A stretch of 64,000 nt of DNA from Betaproteobacteria bacterium (GCA_016717855.1 JADKEV010000008.1:1-64000), one strand, 5' to 3'. Numbered from the stretch's first letter, positions 11,121-20,492 are shown. Translations and numbers: made by a program. The notes: generated by a model not told the origin, from the letters alone.

Positions 11121-11211
11121 TTCAAGTAGAATTCGCGTTCCGTCACCAGCCCGGCCGCGTTGTTGATCGTCAAGCGCGACACTCTACCGGTTCCGGGACC
11201 AAGCCTCAACG

Positions 11212-12264
11212 ATGCCTTCCACGCCTCCCTCACTTTCATACCGCGATTCCGGCGTCGACATCGATGCCGGCGACCGCCTGGTCGAGAACATCAAGCCATA
11301 CGCGAAAAAGACGATGCGCCCCGAAGTGCTGGCGGGCATAGGCGGCTTCGGCGCGCTGATCGAACTCCCCAAGCGCTATCGCGAGCCGGTCCTGGTCGCC
11401 GGCACCGACGGCGTCGGGACCAAGCTCAAGCTCGCGTTCGAGATGGACATGCACGACAGCATCGGGATCGACCTGGTGGCGATGAGCGTCAACGACGTCC
11501 TGGTGCAGGGCGCGGAGCCGCTGTTCTTCCTTGATTACTACGTATGCGAGCGGCTGGACGTGCGCGTCGCGACCGAGGTCATCAAGGGAATCGCGCGCGG
11601 CTGCGAACTGGCCGGCTGCGCGCTGACCGGCGGCGAAACCGCGGAGCATCCCCAGGCCTTCGTCCCGGGCGAGTACGATCTCGCGGGATTCGCCGTCGGC
11701 GTCGTCGAGAAGTCGAAGGCGATTGATGGCACCACGATCGTGCCGGGTGACGTGCTGTTGGGACTCGCCTCCAGCGGAGCGCACTCGAACGGCTTCTCGC
11801 TGATCCGGCGGATACTTGAGGCCGCGCAGGCGGACCTGCGCGCGCCGCTGCCTGGAAGCGCCGACGGCAGGACGCTCGGCTTGCATCTGCTCGAGCCGAC
11901 GCGCATCTACGTCAAGCCGGTCCTCGCGCTGCTGCAGTCGGTCCCCGTCAAGGGCATGGCGCACATCACCGGCGGCGGCCTGCTCGAAAACGTGCACCGG
12001 ATGTTCCCGGCGAACACGGTGGCGGCGATCGACGGTGCGGCATGGCCGCGTCCCGCGGTCTTTTCCTGGCTGCAGCGCGCGGGCAACGTCGAGGAGCGCG
12101 AGATGCTGCGCACGTTCAACTGCGGAATCGGGATGGTCATCGTCGTCGCCGCGGACGACGCCGAAAGGGCGCGGGCGCTGCTCGCCCGCCAGGGCGAAAC
12201 CGTGTTCCGGATCGGTGCGGTGCGCGCCCGCGCCGGCGACGAGGCGCAGACACAGGTCGCGTGA
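11212..12264 (+). CDS. purM: Phosphoribosylaminoimidazole synthetase (AIR synthetase)
   Basis: PurM closes the imidazole ring of FGAM to give AIR in purine synthesis, using ATP. The 350-residue protein is full length. It starts PSLSYRDSGVDIDAGDRLV, with the ATP/Mg region GTDGVGTKLKLA, then SVNDVLVQGAEPLFFLDYY and GGETAEHP, all PurM signatures. purN follows 70 bp downstream on the same strand. Confidence 0.97.
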   Translation: MPSTPPSLSYRDSGVDIDAGDRLVENIKPYAKKTMRPEVLAGIGGFGALIELPKRYREPVLVAGTDGVGTKLKLAFEMDMHDSIGIDLVAMSVNDVLVQGAEPLFFLDYYVCERLDVRVATEVIKGIARGCELAGCALTGGETAEHPQAFVPGEYDLAGFAVGVVEKSKAIDGTTIVPGDVLLGLASSGAHSNGFSLIRRILEAAQADLRAPLPGSADGRTLGLHLLEPTRIYVKPVLALLQSVPVKGMAHITGGGLLENVHRMFPANTVAAIDGAAWPRPAVFSWLQRAGNVEEREMLRTFNCGIGMVIVVAADDAERARALLARQGETVFRIGAVRARAGDEAQTQVA

Positions 12265-12334
12265 GCACCGTTTCGCCATTCTCATGCCAGACCCGGGCGC
12301 CGGCCCTGAATGCACCGCGCCGGGGACCCCTGCC

Positions 12335-12931
12335 GTGAACATCGTTGTTCTCATTTCCGGGCGCGGCAGCAATCTCGCCGCGCTGCTGGAGGCGAAGCTC
12401 CCGGCGACTGTCGCAGCGGTCATCAGCAACAAGGCCGATGCGGCGGGACTCGCGCTCGCCCGGGCCCACGGGATACCGGCGCTGGTCGTCGCCCACCGCG
12501 ACTATGGGTCGCGCGCAGCGTTCGACGCCGCGCTGGCCGCGGCGATCGACCGCCACGCGCCGGCGCTGGTCGTGCTCGCAGGCTTCATGCGCATTCTCAC
12601 CCCCGGATTCGTCGGCCGCTATGCGGGCCGGCTGATCAACATCCACCCCTCGCTGCTGCCTTCGTTCACCGGCCTGGACACGCACCGCCGGGCGCTGGAG
12701 GCCGGCGTGAAGATACACGGCTGCACGGTCCACTTCGTCACGCCGGAACTCGACCACGGCCCCATCATCGCGCAGGCCGCGGTGCCCGTGCTCGAGGACG
12801 ACACCGAAGTGACACTGGCCGCGCGCGTACTGGCCGAGGAACATCGCATCCTGCCGCAGGCGGTCCGCTGGTTTGCGCAGGGCAGGCTGGTCATCGTCGA
12901 CGGGCGGGTCCGCGTTGCAGACGAACTTTGA
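12335..12931 (+). CDS. purN: Phosphoribosylglycinamide formyltransferase
   Basis: PurN formylates GAR with 10-formyl-THF in the third step of purine synthesis. From a GTG at 12335 it reads MNIVVLISGRGSNLAALL, the usual N-terminus, giving 198 residues. The catalytic region NIHPSLLPSF, the HxxTVHFV stretch (HGCTVHFVTPELDHGPI) and the conserved D of LDHG are present. An in-frame ATG at 12284 would add 17 Pro/Gly-rich residues with no family counterpart, so I prefer the GTG. Confidence 0.95.
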   Translation: MNIVVLISGRGSNLAALLEAKLPATVAAVISNKADAAGLALARAHGIPALVVAHRDYGSRAAFDAALAAAIDRHAPALVVLAGFMRILTPGFVGRYAGRLINIHPSLLPSFTGLDTHRRALEAGVKIHGCTVHFVTPELDHGPIIAQAAVPVLEDDTEVTLAARVLAEEHRILPQAVRWFAQGRLVIVDGRVRVADEL

Positions 12932-12955
12932 CGCCCGCGCCGGATCGAACTTCGC

Positions 12956-13699
12956 ATGAACGCTCCCTTCAGTCTTGAAACCGCGCTGCGCGCGTGCCTG
13001 TTCGCGCTCGGCGCGGCGCTGCTCTCCAACGCCGGAATGGCCTCCGGCATTCCCCCGCCAGGAACGACCACGCTGGTGTACGAATTCAGGCGCAGCGGCC
13101 TGCTGCTGGCCGAAATGACCGATGTCCTGCAGGTGCGGCCGGGCGAGTATGAGCTGATCAGCAACGCCACGGGCGTGGGCATCGTCGCGCTGCTCGCGCG
13201 CGGGCAGTCGATCCGGCGCGAAAGCCGGGGGACGATAGGCGGCGGCGGCCTGCTGCCGCGCAGCTTCGTCGAGCAGCGCGGGTCCAGCTACCGACTGAGC
13301 GCGGAATTCGACTGGCGGGCGCGCGAAGTCCTGCTGACCAACGCCCAGGGCGAGCGCTCGCGGGAGCCGCTGGCCGCCACGACACAGGACCGGCTGTCGA
13401 TGCCGTATCAGCTGGCATTCGTGCCGGGCGCGCCGCCCGCGGAATTCAATGTCCAGGTCGCCGACGGCCGCCATCTGACGACCTACGCCTTCCGGCTCGT
13501 CGGCACCGAGACGGTCGCCACGGGACTGGGCGAAATCAAGGCGTTGCATTACACCAAGATCCTGTCCGGCGACGACACGGCTTTCGATTTCTGGCTCGGC
13601 ATCGAGCAGCAGTTGCTCCCGGTGCGCGTGAGCTATGCCGACAAGGCTGGAGCCCGGTTTGAGCAGTTACTCCGCGCTCTCCACTCCGCGCAACTCTGA
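12956..13699 (+). CDS. DUF3108 protein, exported
   Basis: A 247-residue protein with a signal segment (ACLFALGAALLSNAGMASG) and a DUF3108 beta-rich domain: TTLVYEFRRSGLLLAEMTDVLQ at the start, then YAFRLVGTETVATGLGEIKALHYTKI and the WLGIEQQLLPVRVSYADKAG C-terminus. DUF3108 proteins are periplasmic and their function is not established. The next gene holds a second DUF3108 domain and overlaps this one, so they are probably translated together. Both sit between purN and the rRNA methyltransferase, as in other betaproteobacteria. Confidence 0.87.
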   Translation: MNAPFSLETALRACLFALGAALLSNAGMASGIPPPGTTTLVYEFRRSGLLLAEMTDVLQVRPGEYELISNATGVGIVALLARGQSIRRESRGTIGGGGLLPRSFVEQRGSSYRLSAEFDWRAREVLLTNAQGERSREPLAATTQDRLSMPYQLAFVPGAPPAEFNVQVADGRHLTTYAFRLVGTETVATGLGEIKALHYTKILSGDDTAFDFWLGIEQQLLPVRVSYADKAGARFEQLLRALHSAQL

Positions 13700-14808
13700 G
13701 GCGCTGGTCGCGGCGCCGACTCGCCACGAACGCGTCCTGCTTGGCGCGCTGCTGTTTTCGCTGGCGTTGCATCTGCTGGGCATCAGCGGCGCGGCGGATT
13801 GGCTGGCAGAGCATTTCCGCAGCGACAGGCCCGAGGAAGGGCCGCCGCTGCGCGCCGTCCTGAAGCCCCCGCCGCCGCCGACCTACCAGCCCTCCCCGCA
13901 ACCGCCCCCGCCGAAGCCCAGGCCGAAGGCGAGGCCCCGACCGCAACCCGTCGTGCCGCCAATTCTCGCCGTCCCCGCTGTGGCGGCGGAACCCGTGCTG
14001 CCCGTGGCGGACGCTGCGGGACCCGACAAGCAGGAGACAGCATCCGCGCCACCCGCCGGAACCGGCGCCGGCGGAGGAGGCGCCGGTGCCCGTGGAAGCC
14101 GTCGCCGCCGCGCCCCAAGCGGCGCCCACCGAGGAACCGGCGCCCGCCCCGCCGCCGCAGCCCCGCGTCCCCAAACGCATCGACCTGATTGGCACGTTGT
14201 TTGTGGGGGACCGGGACTTCATGGTAGGAACCGCCGGCTTCCGTTTGCGCCACGACGGCAACCGCTATGAGATCTCGGTGCTGGGCGAGCCCAAAGGGCT
14301 TGCCAGGCTGTTCATCAACGGTGAATTCACGGGCGTGTCGCGCGGCGCCATCACGCCCCACGGTCTGCAGCCGTCGGAGTACGTCGAGGAACGCGGGCGC
14401 CCGGAACGCCGCGAAGCCGCGACGCTGGACTGGGAGGCCGGCGTGATCCGCTTGAAGGACGACAAGGTCGTGCCCATCGAGCCTCCCGTCTACGACCGGC
14501 TGAGCGTGATCCTGCAGTTCTACTACCGGCCGCCGGAGACCAATGAACTCGCGCTGCGCGTCACCGGCACCCGCTACGTGGACACCTACGTATTCAAGCG
14601 TGGCGAGAATGAACGGCTCGAATTGAAGTTCGGGACCATCGATGCGCACGTGTGGCGGGCCAATTTCGACGAAGGCGATCCGCGGATCGAGATCTGGATG
14701 TCACCCGAGTACAGCTACCTGCCGCTGCGCGTGCGCATCCACGCGAAAAAGGCCAATGGCGGCCGCTACGCCACGTTGACCATCGACGAAATCCGCGTCG
14801 AGGATTGA
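13659..14808 (+). CDS. Membrane-anchored Pro-rich DUF3108 protein, frameshifted
   Basis: The N-terminal part, from a TTG at 13659 or an ATG at 13635, has one membrane helix (VLLGALLFSLALHLLGISGA). A TonB-like Pro/Lys-rich spacer with PPPPP and PPPPKPRPKARP follows. Near 14050 the frame changes, consistent with one extra C in a CCC run, and the Pro/Glu-rich spacer continues as PPEPAPAEEAPVPVEAV. The DUF3108 domain then runs from ~14180 (KRIDLIGTLFVGDRDF) to the end (YLPLRVRIHAKKANGGRYATLTIDEIRVED). Helix plus Pro-rich arm plus periplasmic beta domain suggests an inner-membrane protein reaching across the periplasm. It overlaps the previous DUF3108 gene. Confidence 0.82.
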
Positions 14809-14863
14809 GAATTGGCCCGCCTGCCACCATATTGGAATTCAATGAATTGGAATCGAGATCGCG

Positions 14864-16159
14864 ATGCGCATCACCCGCTTACAGATCGACATGCTGGCCG
14901 AGGCCATCGCCGAGGCACAGGACTCGACGCGCCCCGCCGATGTGTTGCTGCATCACTTCTTCCGCGCGCATCCGGAACTGGGCGCGCGCGACCGGTCGGT
15001 CGTCGCCGAGGGCATCTTTGCCTGGTTGCGGCGCCGGCGCTCGCTCGAGACGCTGGCGGACACCCGGCACCCGATCCTGCTGGCATTGGCGACGCTCGTG
15101 CGCGACCAGGGTCATTCGGTGCGCGAACTGGGGCCCCTGCTGCGTGACCAGGAAGGCGCGTGGCTGGAAGAATTCAAGGGCCGCCGCGCCGAACTGCCCC
15201 CGGCTGTCGCGCACGACGTTCCGGACTGGCTGTGGGAGCGCCTGGGTCAGGTCGTCTCCGAGGACGAACGCAGCGCGATGACCCGCGCGTGGCTGCAGCC
15301 GGCGCCGCTCGACATCCGTATCAATCCGCTCAAGACCAGGCGCGAAGCAGTTCAGGAGGAACTCGCCAAGGCCGGCATCACCGCCGTGCCGACGCCGCAC
15401 TCCCCGCTGGGACTGCGGATCGAGGGCAGGCCGGCCCTCAACCGCCTGGCTTCGTTCGAAAGCGGGAACATCGAGGTGCAGGACGAAGGCAGCCAGCTGC
15501 TGGCGTTGCTGGTCGCGCCCACGCGCAACGAAATGGTGGTCGACTTCTGCGCGGGCGCGGGCGGCAAGACCTTGCTGCTCGGGGCGCTGATGCACAACCA
15601 GGGCCGCCTCTACGCGTTCGACACTTCGGAAAAGCGTCTCGCCAACCTGAAGCCGCGCCTGAAGCGCTCGGGGTTGTCGAACATCCACCCCCAGCTCATC
15701 GCGCATGAAAACGACGCGAAGATCAAGCGCCTGGCCGGCAAGATCGATCGGGTGCTGATCGATGCCCCGTGCAGCGGCCTGGGCACCTTGCGCCGCAATC
15801 CGGACCTCAAGTGGCGGCAGACACCGGCGGGTATCGCCGAACTGTGCGCCAAGCAGCGCGCCATCCTCGCCTCGGCCGCGCGCCTGCCCAAGCCTGGCGG
15901 CCGTCTCGTCTATGCGACCTGCAGCATGCTGCCCGAAGAGAACCGCGACGTGATCGACGAGTTCCTGGCCGCGCATCCCGAGTACCGGCTCGTGCCGGCC
16001 CGGGAGGTGGCGGCGAAAATCGGGCTCGCGCTGGACACCGGCGACTACCTCGAGCTTTCGCCGCACGGCCAAGGTTGCGACGGTTTCTTTGCCGCGATCC
16101 TGGAACGGCTGCCTGGCGCGGTGGCAGAAAAGCCGCTGCCGCCCGCGGCAGCCGCTTGA
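14864..16159 (+). CDS. RsmB/NOP-family RNA m5C methyltransferase
   Basis: A 431-residue SAM-dependent RNA cytosine-5 methyltransferase. An N-terminal helical part (residues ~1-140) precedes the Rossmann core. Motif I is VVDFCAGAGGKTLLLGALM. Motif IV is IDAPCSGLGTLRRNPDLKW and holds the release Cys. Motif VI is YATCSMLPEENRDVIDEFL and holds the nucleophilic Cys. The family includes RsmB (16S C967) and RsmF; the target here cannot be assigned, and the N-terminus is not a clear NusB domain. It starts 55 bp after the DUF3108 gene. Confidence 0.93.
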   Translation: MRITRLQIDMLAEAIAEAQDSTRPADVLLHHFFRAHPELGARDRSVVAEGIFAWLRRRRSLETLADTRHPILLALATLVRDQGHSVRELGPLLRDQEGAWLEEFKGRRAELPPAVAHDVPDWLWERLGQVVSEDERSAMTRAWLQPAPLDIRINPLKTRREAVQEELAKAGITAVPTPHSPLGLRIEGRPALNRLASFESGNIEVQDEGSQLLALLVAPTRNEMVVDFCAGAGGKTLLLGALMHNQGRLYAFDTSEKRLANLKPRLKRSGLSNIHPQLIAHENDAKIKRLAGKIDRVLIDAPCSGLGTLRRNPDLKWRQTPAGIAELCAKQRAILASAARLPKPGGRLVYATCSMLPEENRDVIDEFLAAHPEYRLVPAREVAAKIGLALDTGDYLELSPHGQGCDGFFAAILERLPGAVAEKPLPPAAAA

Positions 16160-16219
16160 TTCAAGTCAATTCGCTGCAGGCGCGACGCCCGCCTGCCCAA
16201 GGTGCCCGACAATTCCGGG

Positions 16220-16225
16220 TATAAT
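16220..16225 (+). promoter_or_regulatory. -10 element of the desaturase gene
   Basis: TATAAT preceded by GGG, 50 bp before the ATG at 16275. No clear -35 is visible. Confidence 0.45.
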
Positions 16226-16274
16226 CGACCGGCTGAACCTTGCTGCAAACCGTTTCAACTCTATAAAGACACTT

Positions 16275-17450
16275 ATGTTCATGGGGATACTGGATATGCC
16301 ATGGTGGGGTTACGTCATCGCGACGCTAGCCATGACTCACGTAACCATTGCCGCGGTCACGATTTACCTGCACCGGCATTCGGCCCACCGTGCGCTGGAC
16401 CTGCACCCCATCGTCAGCCACTTTTTCCGTTTCTGGCTCTGGCTGACCACAGGCATGGTGACCAAGGAGTGGACAGCGATCCACCGCAAGCACCACGCTC
16501 GGGTGGAAACCGCGGAAGACCCGCACAGCCCGGTCGCCCTGGGCATCAAGAAGGTGCTGCTCGAAGGCGCCGAACTGTATCGCGCCGAGTCGAAGAACAT
16601 GGAAACCATGGCAAAGTACGGCACGGGCACGCCGGACGACTGGATCGAACGCAATCTCTACACGCGATTTTCCTGGCAGGGCGTCGGGCTGATGATGATC
16701 ATCAACCTGATCCTGTTCGGGCCGATCGGCCTGACCATCTGGGCGATCCAGATGCTGTGGATCCCGATCAACGCCGCCGGCATCATCAACGGCATCGGTC
16801 ATTACTGGGGCTATCGCAACTACAGTTGTGAAGACGCCAGCACGAACATCGTCCCCTGGGGCATCCTGATCGGCGGCGAGGAACTGCACAACAACCACCA
16901 CGCCTACGGCACCTCGGCCAAGTTCTCGGCCAAGTGGTACGAATTCGACATCGGCTGGCTCTACATCCGGATCCTGGCGACGCTGGGCCTGGCCACCGTG
17001 CGCAAGGTCGCGCCCAAGCTCAAGCTGGAGTCCGGCAAGCAGGCGCCGGACTTCGACACGCTGCAGGCCGTCATCACGCATCGCTACGCCGTGCTGACCA
17101 GCTACGCGCGCACGCTGAAGGCGACGTACCGGACCGAGATCCTCACCCTGCGCGAGCGGTCGAAAGGCACGCTCGACGGCGACTCGCTGAAACGCCTGAA
17201 GGTATGGATCAACGCCGACGCCACGAAGCTGCCGGAAGCCGCCCGCGCCAAGCTCGAAGTCGCGCTGGCCAGCAGCAAGCCGCTGCATACGCTGTGCGCG
17301 ATGCGCCAGGAACTCTCGACCATCTGGGAACGCTCGAACGACACGCGCGAGCAACTGCTGCATCGCCTGCAGGACTGGTGCCGCCGCGCCGAAGCGAGCG
17401 GCATCCCGACGCTGGCGCGGTTCTCGCAGAACCTGCGGCAATTCGCCTGA
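16275..17450 (+). CDS. Fatty acid desaturase, membrane type, with C-terminal extension
   Basis: A 391-residue membrane di-iron desaturase, probably delta-9 acting on acyl-CoA or acyl-lipid. The three histidine boxes are HRHSAH (33-38), HRKHHAR (70-76) and HNNHHAY (near 200). Four hydrophobic segments surround them. The last ~130 residues, from about 265, are hydrophilic and mostly helical and are not part of the catalytic core. The ATG at 16275 gives the natural N-terminus MFMGILDMPWWG. A strong terminator follows. The product would raise membrane unsaturation. Confidence 0.92.
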   Translation: MFMGILDMPWWGYVIATLAMTHVTIAAVTIYLHRHSAHRALDLHPIVSHFFRFWLWLTTGMVTKEWTAIHRKHHARVETAEDPHSPVALGIKKVLLEGAELYRAESKNMETMAKYGTGTPDDWIERNLYTRFSWQGVGLMMIINLILFGPIGLTIWAIQMLWIPINAAGIINGIGHYWGYRNYSCEDASTNIVPWGILIGGEELHNNHHAYGTSAKFSAKWYEFDIGWLYIRILATLGLATVRKVAPKLKLESGKQAPDFDTLQAVITHRYAVLTSYARTLKATYRTEILTLRERSKGTLDGDSLKRLKVWINADATKLPEAARAKLEVALASSKPLHTLCAMRQELSTIWERSNDTREQLLHRLQDWCRRAEASGIPTLARFSQNLRQFA

Positions 17451-17470
17451 GCAGGCGGAACGTGCCGACA

Positions 17471-17497
17471 AAAAACCCGGCGAACTGCCGGGTTTTT
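17471..17497. terminator. Bidirectional rho-independent terminator
   Basis: A perfect 11-bp stem AAAAACCCGGC / GCCGGGTTTTT around a GAACT loop. T tracts lie on both strands, so it can end the desaturase transcript and the convergent rpmB-rpmG transcript. Confidence 0.9.
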
Positions 17498-17531
17498 CTT
17501 TGCCCGCGCCTCGGCGCCTTGGAGCCCGATC

Positions 17532-17687
17532 TTACTTGAGCTTCATTTCCTTGTAGATCACGTGCTTGCGCGCGACGGGATCGTACTTCTTGATCGCCAT
17601 CTTGTCGGGCATGGTCTTCTTGTTCTTGGCCGTCGTGTAGAAGTGCCCCGTTCCGGCGCTCGACTCGAGCTTGATTTTCTCTCTCAT
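17532..17687 (-). CDS. rpmG: 50S ribosomal protein L33
   Basis: A 51-residue protein starting MREKIKLESSAGTGHFYTTAKNKK and ending KYDPVARKHVIYKEMKLK, a full L33. It lacks the zinc-binding Cys pairs of the C+ form, as usual in betaproteobacteria. GGAG lies 9 bp before the ATG at 17687. It follows rpmB by 10 bp. Confidence 0.96.
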   Translation of the reverse strand: MREKIKLESSAGTGHFYTTAKNKKTMPDKMAIKKYDPVARKHVIYKEMKLK

Positions 17688-17697
17688 TTCCGGCTCC

Positions 17698-17934
17698 TCA
17701 GATCTTCTGGCCTGCTGCGCGCAGGTCGGCAAGGACGACGTCGATGCCCTTCTTGTCGATCAGGCGCAGACCGGCGTTGGTCAATCGCAACGATATCCAG
17801 CGGTTTTCGCCTTCCGACCAGAACTTGCGGCGTTGCAGGTTCGGCATGAACAGGCGCTTGGTCTTGTTGTTCGCGTGCGAAACGTGGTGGCCGACCATAG
17901 GGGCCTTACCCGTTACTTGGCATACCTTCGCCAT
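17698..17934 (-). CDS. rpmB: 50S ribosomal protein L28
   Basis: A 78-residue protein, MAKVCQVTGKAPMVGHHVSHANNKTKR..., a standard L28 ending DVVLADLRAAGQKI. The ATG at 17934 gives the family N-terminus. The rpmB-rpmG pair is the conserved bacterial order. Confidence 0.97.
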   Translation of the reverse strand: MAKVCQVTGKAPMVGHHVSHANNKTKRLFMPNLQRRKFWSEGENRWISLRLTNAGLRLIDKKGIDVVLADLRAAGQKI

Positions 17935-18026
17935 GGCGTTGCTCCAGGCAGTGAATTGAGGACAGCCTTGGAGTATACCCCGGGGCACGAGTCAATACAA
18001 GCGCACCCAGCGCCTTCTTCCGGACC

Positions 18027-18710
18027 TCAAAGCCGGCCCTTCTCGGCGAACGACCAAGCGACATTGCCGGCGATGACCAGGTGGTCAAGCACCTTGATGT
18101 CGACCAGGTCCAGCGCCGACTTCAGCGCCTGGGTCAGCAGTTCGTCGGCGCGCGAGGGTTCCGCGACGCCCGACGGATGGTTGTGGGCGAAGATCACCGC
18201 GGCGCTGTTGTGGTGCAGCGCCTGCTTGACCACTTCGCGCGGATAGACGCTGGTCTGCGTGAGCGTGCCGCGGAAGAGTTCCTCGGCGGCGAGCAGCCGG
18301 TGCTGCGCATCGAGGAACAGGACGTAGAACACTTCGTTCGGCAACGCGGCCAGCGTCAGGCGCAGGTACTCCTGGACCGCGCGCGGCGAGTTCAGTGCGT
18401 TCTTCACCACCAGTTCCTCACGCAGCGCGCGCCGGGTCAGTTCAAGAACTGCTTGCAGTTGCGCGTACTTCGCCGTACCCAGGCCCTTGACCTGACGAAA
18501 TTCCCCCAGCGGCGCGGCGAACAGCGCATTGAGCCCGCCGAAGCGCACCAGCACTTCGCGCGCCAGGTCGACGGCGCTGCGTCCCGCGATCCCGGTCCGG
18601 AAGAAGATGGCGAGCAGTTCCGCCTCGGACACACCCTGCGCGCCATGGGCCAGCAGTCTTTCCCGCGGACGTTCCCCCTGCGGCCAGTCGCGTATCGCCA
18701 TGTCGCTCAT
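18027..18710 (-). CDS. radC: RadC family JAB-domain protein
   Basis: A 227-residue protein with an N-terminal HhH-like part (LLAIFFRTGIAGRSAVDLAREVL) and a C-terminal JAB1/MPN metalloprotease-like domain carrying the metal motif HNHPSGVAEPSRAD. Despite its name, RadC has no proven repair role. ATGs at 18710 and 18701 are both possible. It is divergent from coaBC and lies upstream of rpmB, a common order. Confidence 0.94.
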   Translation of the reverse strand: MSDMAIRDWPQGERPRERLLAHGAQGVSEAELLAIFFRTGIAGRSAVDLAREVLVRFGGLNALFAAPLGEFRQVKGLGTAKYAQLQAVLELTRRALREELVVKNALNSPRAVQEYLRLTLAALPNEVFYVLFLDAQHRLLAAEELFRGTLTQTSVYPREVVKQALHHNSAAVIFAHNHPSGVAEPSRADELLTQALKSALDLVDIKVLDHLVIAGNVAWSFAEKGRL

Positions 18711-18780
18711 TTGGTCAATCGATGGGGGTAGTTTAAACTCGGGCTCCGACCCGTTCAGGTGGCAACGACCGACCCCAGCC

Positions 18781-19986
18781 ATGACCAGCCCCGCCCCGCT
18801 TCGCGCGCGCCATATCGTCCTCGGCATCACCGGCGGGGTCGCCGCCTACAAGTCGGCGGAGCTGGTGCGCCTGCTGGTGCAGGACAACATCGGGGTGCAG
18901 GTCGTGATGACGGCAGCGGCGACGCGCTTCGTCGCGCCCGCGACGTTCCAGGCGCTGTCCGGGCGCAACGTGTTCGTCGACCTGTGGGACGACCGGGTCG
19001 AGAACGGGATGGCGCATATCGATCTCTCGCGCGAGGCCGCGGCGATACTGGTGGCGCCCGCGTCCGCGGATTTCCTGGCCAAGCTCGCGCACGGCAACGC
19101 CGACGACCTCCTCTCGACGCTTTGTCTCGCGCGCGACTGCCCGCTGCTGGTCGCTCCCGCGATGAATCGGCAGATGTGGGAGCACCCGGCGACTCAAAGA
19201 AACGCCGCGCAGCTTGCCGCCGACGGCGTCGCCTTGCTCGGCCCCGCCGCCGGCGACCAGGCCTGTGGCGAAGTCGGCATGGGCCGCATGCTCGAGCCCG
19301 GGGAACTGCACCAGGCGCTGGTCGCGTACTTCGCGCCCCGGCTGCTGGCGGGCAGGCGCGTGCTGCTCACCGCGGGGCCGACGCAGGAAGCGATCGATCC
19401 GGTCCGTGTCATCACCAACCTGAGTTCGGGCAAGATGGGTTATGCGCTGGCGCGGGCGTGCGCCGAGGCCGGCGCCGCCGTCACGCTGGTCAGCGGCCCC
19501 ACCGCGCTGGCCACCCCGCCCGGCGTCGCCCGCATCGACGTGATGAACGCGGCGGGCATGCTGGCGGCGGTCGAAAGCCAGCTACCGGGACAGGACATCT
19601 TCATCGGCGTCGCCGCGGTTGCCGACTACACGGTCGCCAACCCCAGCGCAGTCAAGCACAAGAAGGGCGACGCGCCCCTCAAGATCGAACTGGCGCCAAC
19701 CGTCGACATCCTGGCCCGCGTCGCCGCCGGCGCCCGTGCGCCGTTCTGCGTCGGCTTCGCGGCCGAGTCGGAAAACGTCGAAGCCAACGCCGAGGCCAAG
19801 CGCAGGAAGAAGGGCGTTCCGCTGCTGGTCGCCAACCGCGCGCAGGATGCGCTGGGCAGCGACACCAACGCTGTCACGCTGCTCGACGACAATGGCCGCC
19901 ACCCGTTGCCTGCCGCGCCCAAGCTCGAGGTCGCGCGGCAGATCGTCACGCACATCGCCGGCATGCTCGCCGCCGCCGGCAAGTAA
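18781..19986 (+). CDS. coaBC: Bifunctional PPC decarboxylase / PPC synthetase (Dfp)
   Basis: CoaBC makes 4'-phosphopantothenoylcysteine and decarboxylates it to 4'-phosphopantetheine in CoA synthesis. The 401-residue protein has an FMN-binding CoaC half (ITGGVAAYKSAELVRLL; active-site His in GMAHIDLSREA; PAMNRQMWEHPA) and a CoaB half from ~190 (VLLTAGPTQEAIDPVRVITNLSSGKMGYALA). The KHKKGDAPLKIELAPTVDIL motif is near residue 300. The ATG at 18781 starts both domains in one frame. Confidence 0.96.
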   Translation: MTSPAPLRARHIVLGITGGVAAYKSAELVRLLVQDNIGVQVVMTAAATRFVAPATFQALSGRNVFVDLWDDRVENGMAHIDLSREAAAILVAPASADFLAKLAHGNADDLLSTLCLARDCPLLVAPAMNRQMWEHPATQRNAAQLAADGVALLGPAAGDQACGEVGMGRMLEPGELHQALVAYFAPRLLAGRRVLLTAGPTQEAIDPVRVITNLSSGKMGYALARACAEAGAAVTLVSGPTALATPPGVARIDVMNAAGMLAAVESQLPGQDIFIGVAAVADYTVANPSAVKHKKGDAPLKIELAPTVDILARVAAGARAPFCVGFAAESENVEANAEAKRRKKGVPLLVANRAQDALGSDTNAVTLLDDNGRHPLPAAPKLEVARQIVTHIAGMLAAAGK

Positions 19987-20012
19987 TTCCCCCGCTCACG
20001 AAGGAAAGCTCC

Positions 20013-20459
20013 ATGCGCATCGCGCTCAGGGTACTGGACGAACGCGCGCGTGCGCATCTGCCCGCATACGCCACCGCGGGCGCGGCGGGCCTCGACCTGC
20101 GCGCGTGCATCGACGCGCCGGTCACGCTCCTGCCGGGCAAGACCGAACTGCTCCCGACCGGCCTCGCTATCCACATCGGCGATCCCGGCTACGCCGCGCT
20201 CATCCTGCCGCGCTCCGGCCTCGGCCACAAGCACGGCATCGTGCTCGGCAACCTGGTCGGCCTGATCGACAGCGACTACCAGGGCCAGCTCATGGTCTCC
20301 TGCTGGAATCGGGGACAGACCACGTTCACGGTCGAGCCCTTCGAACGGATCGCGCAACTGGTCGTGGTCCCGGTGGCCCATGCTGAATTTGACCTCGTCG
20401 ACGACTTCGCGGCCAGCGAACGCGGCGGGGCGGGATTCGGGAGCACCGGGAGAAAGTGA
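20013..20459 (+). CDS. dut: dUTP diphosphatase
   Basis: Trimeric dUTPase hydrolyses dUTP to dUMP, lowering uracil in DNA and feeding dTMP synthesis. The 148-residue protein carries the family motifs: AGLDLRAC, PRSGLGHKHGIVLGN, GLIDSDYQGQL with the catalytic Asp, RIAQLVVVPV, and the C-terminal GGAGFGSTGRK arm. AAGGAAAG before the ATG at 20013 is a good ribosome site. It follows coaBC by 26 bp, a conserved pair. Confidence 0.96.
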   Translation: MRIALRVLDERARAHLPAYATAGAAGLDLRACIDAPVTLLPGKTELLPTGLAIHIGDPGYAALILPRSGLGHKHGIVLGNLVGLIDSDYQGQLMVSCWNRGQTTFTVEPFERIAQLVVVPVAHAEFDLVDDFAASERGGAGFGSTGRK

Positions 20460-20464
20460 TCACG

Positions 20465-20487
20465 GCGCGGGCCGCGACAGCCCGCGC
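20465..20487. terminator. GC hairpin between convergent dut and gntR genes
   Basis: An 8-bp perfect stem GCGCGGGC / GCCCGCGC with a 7-nt loop fills the 33-bp gap between two convergent genes. It has no T tract, so its role in termination is uncertain. Confidence 0.4.
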
Positions 20488-20492
20488 GGGGA

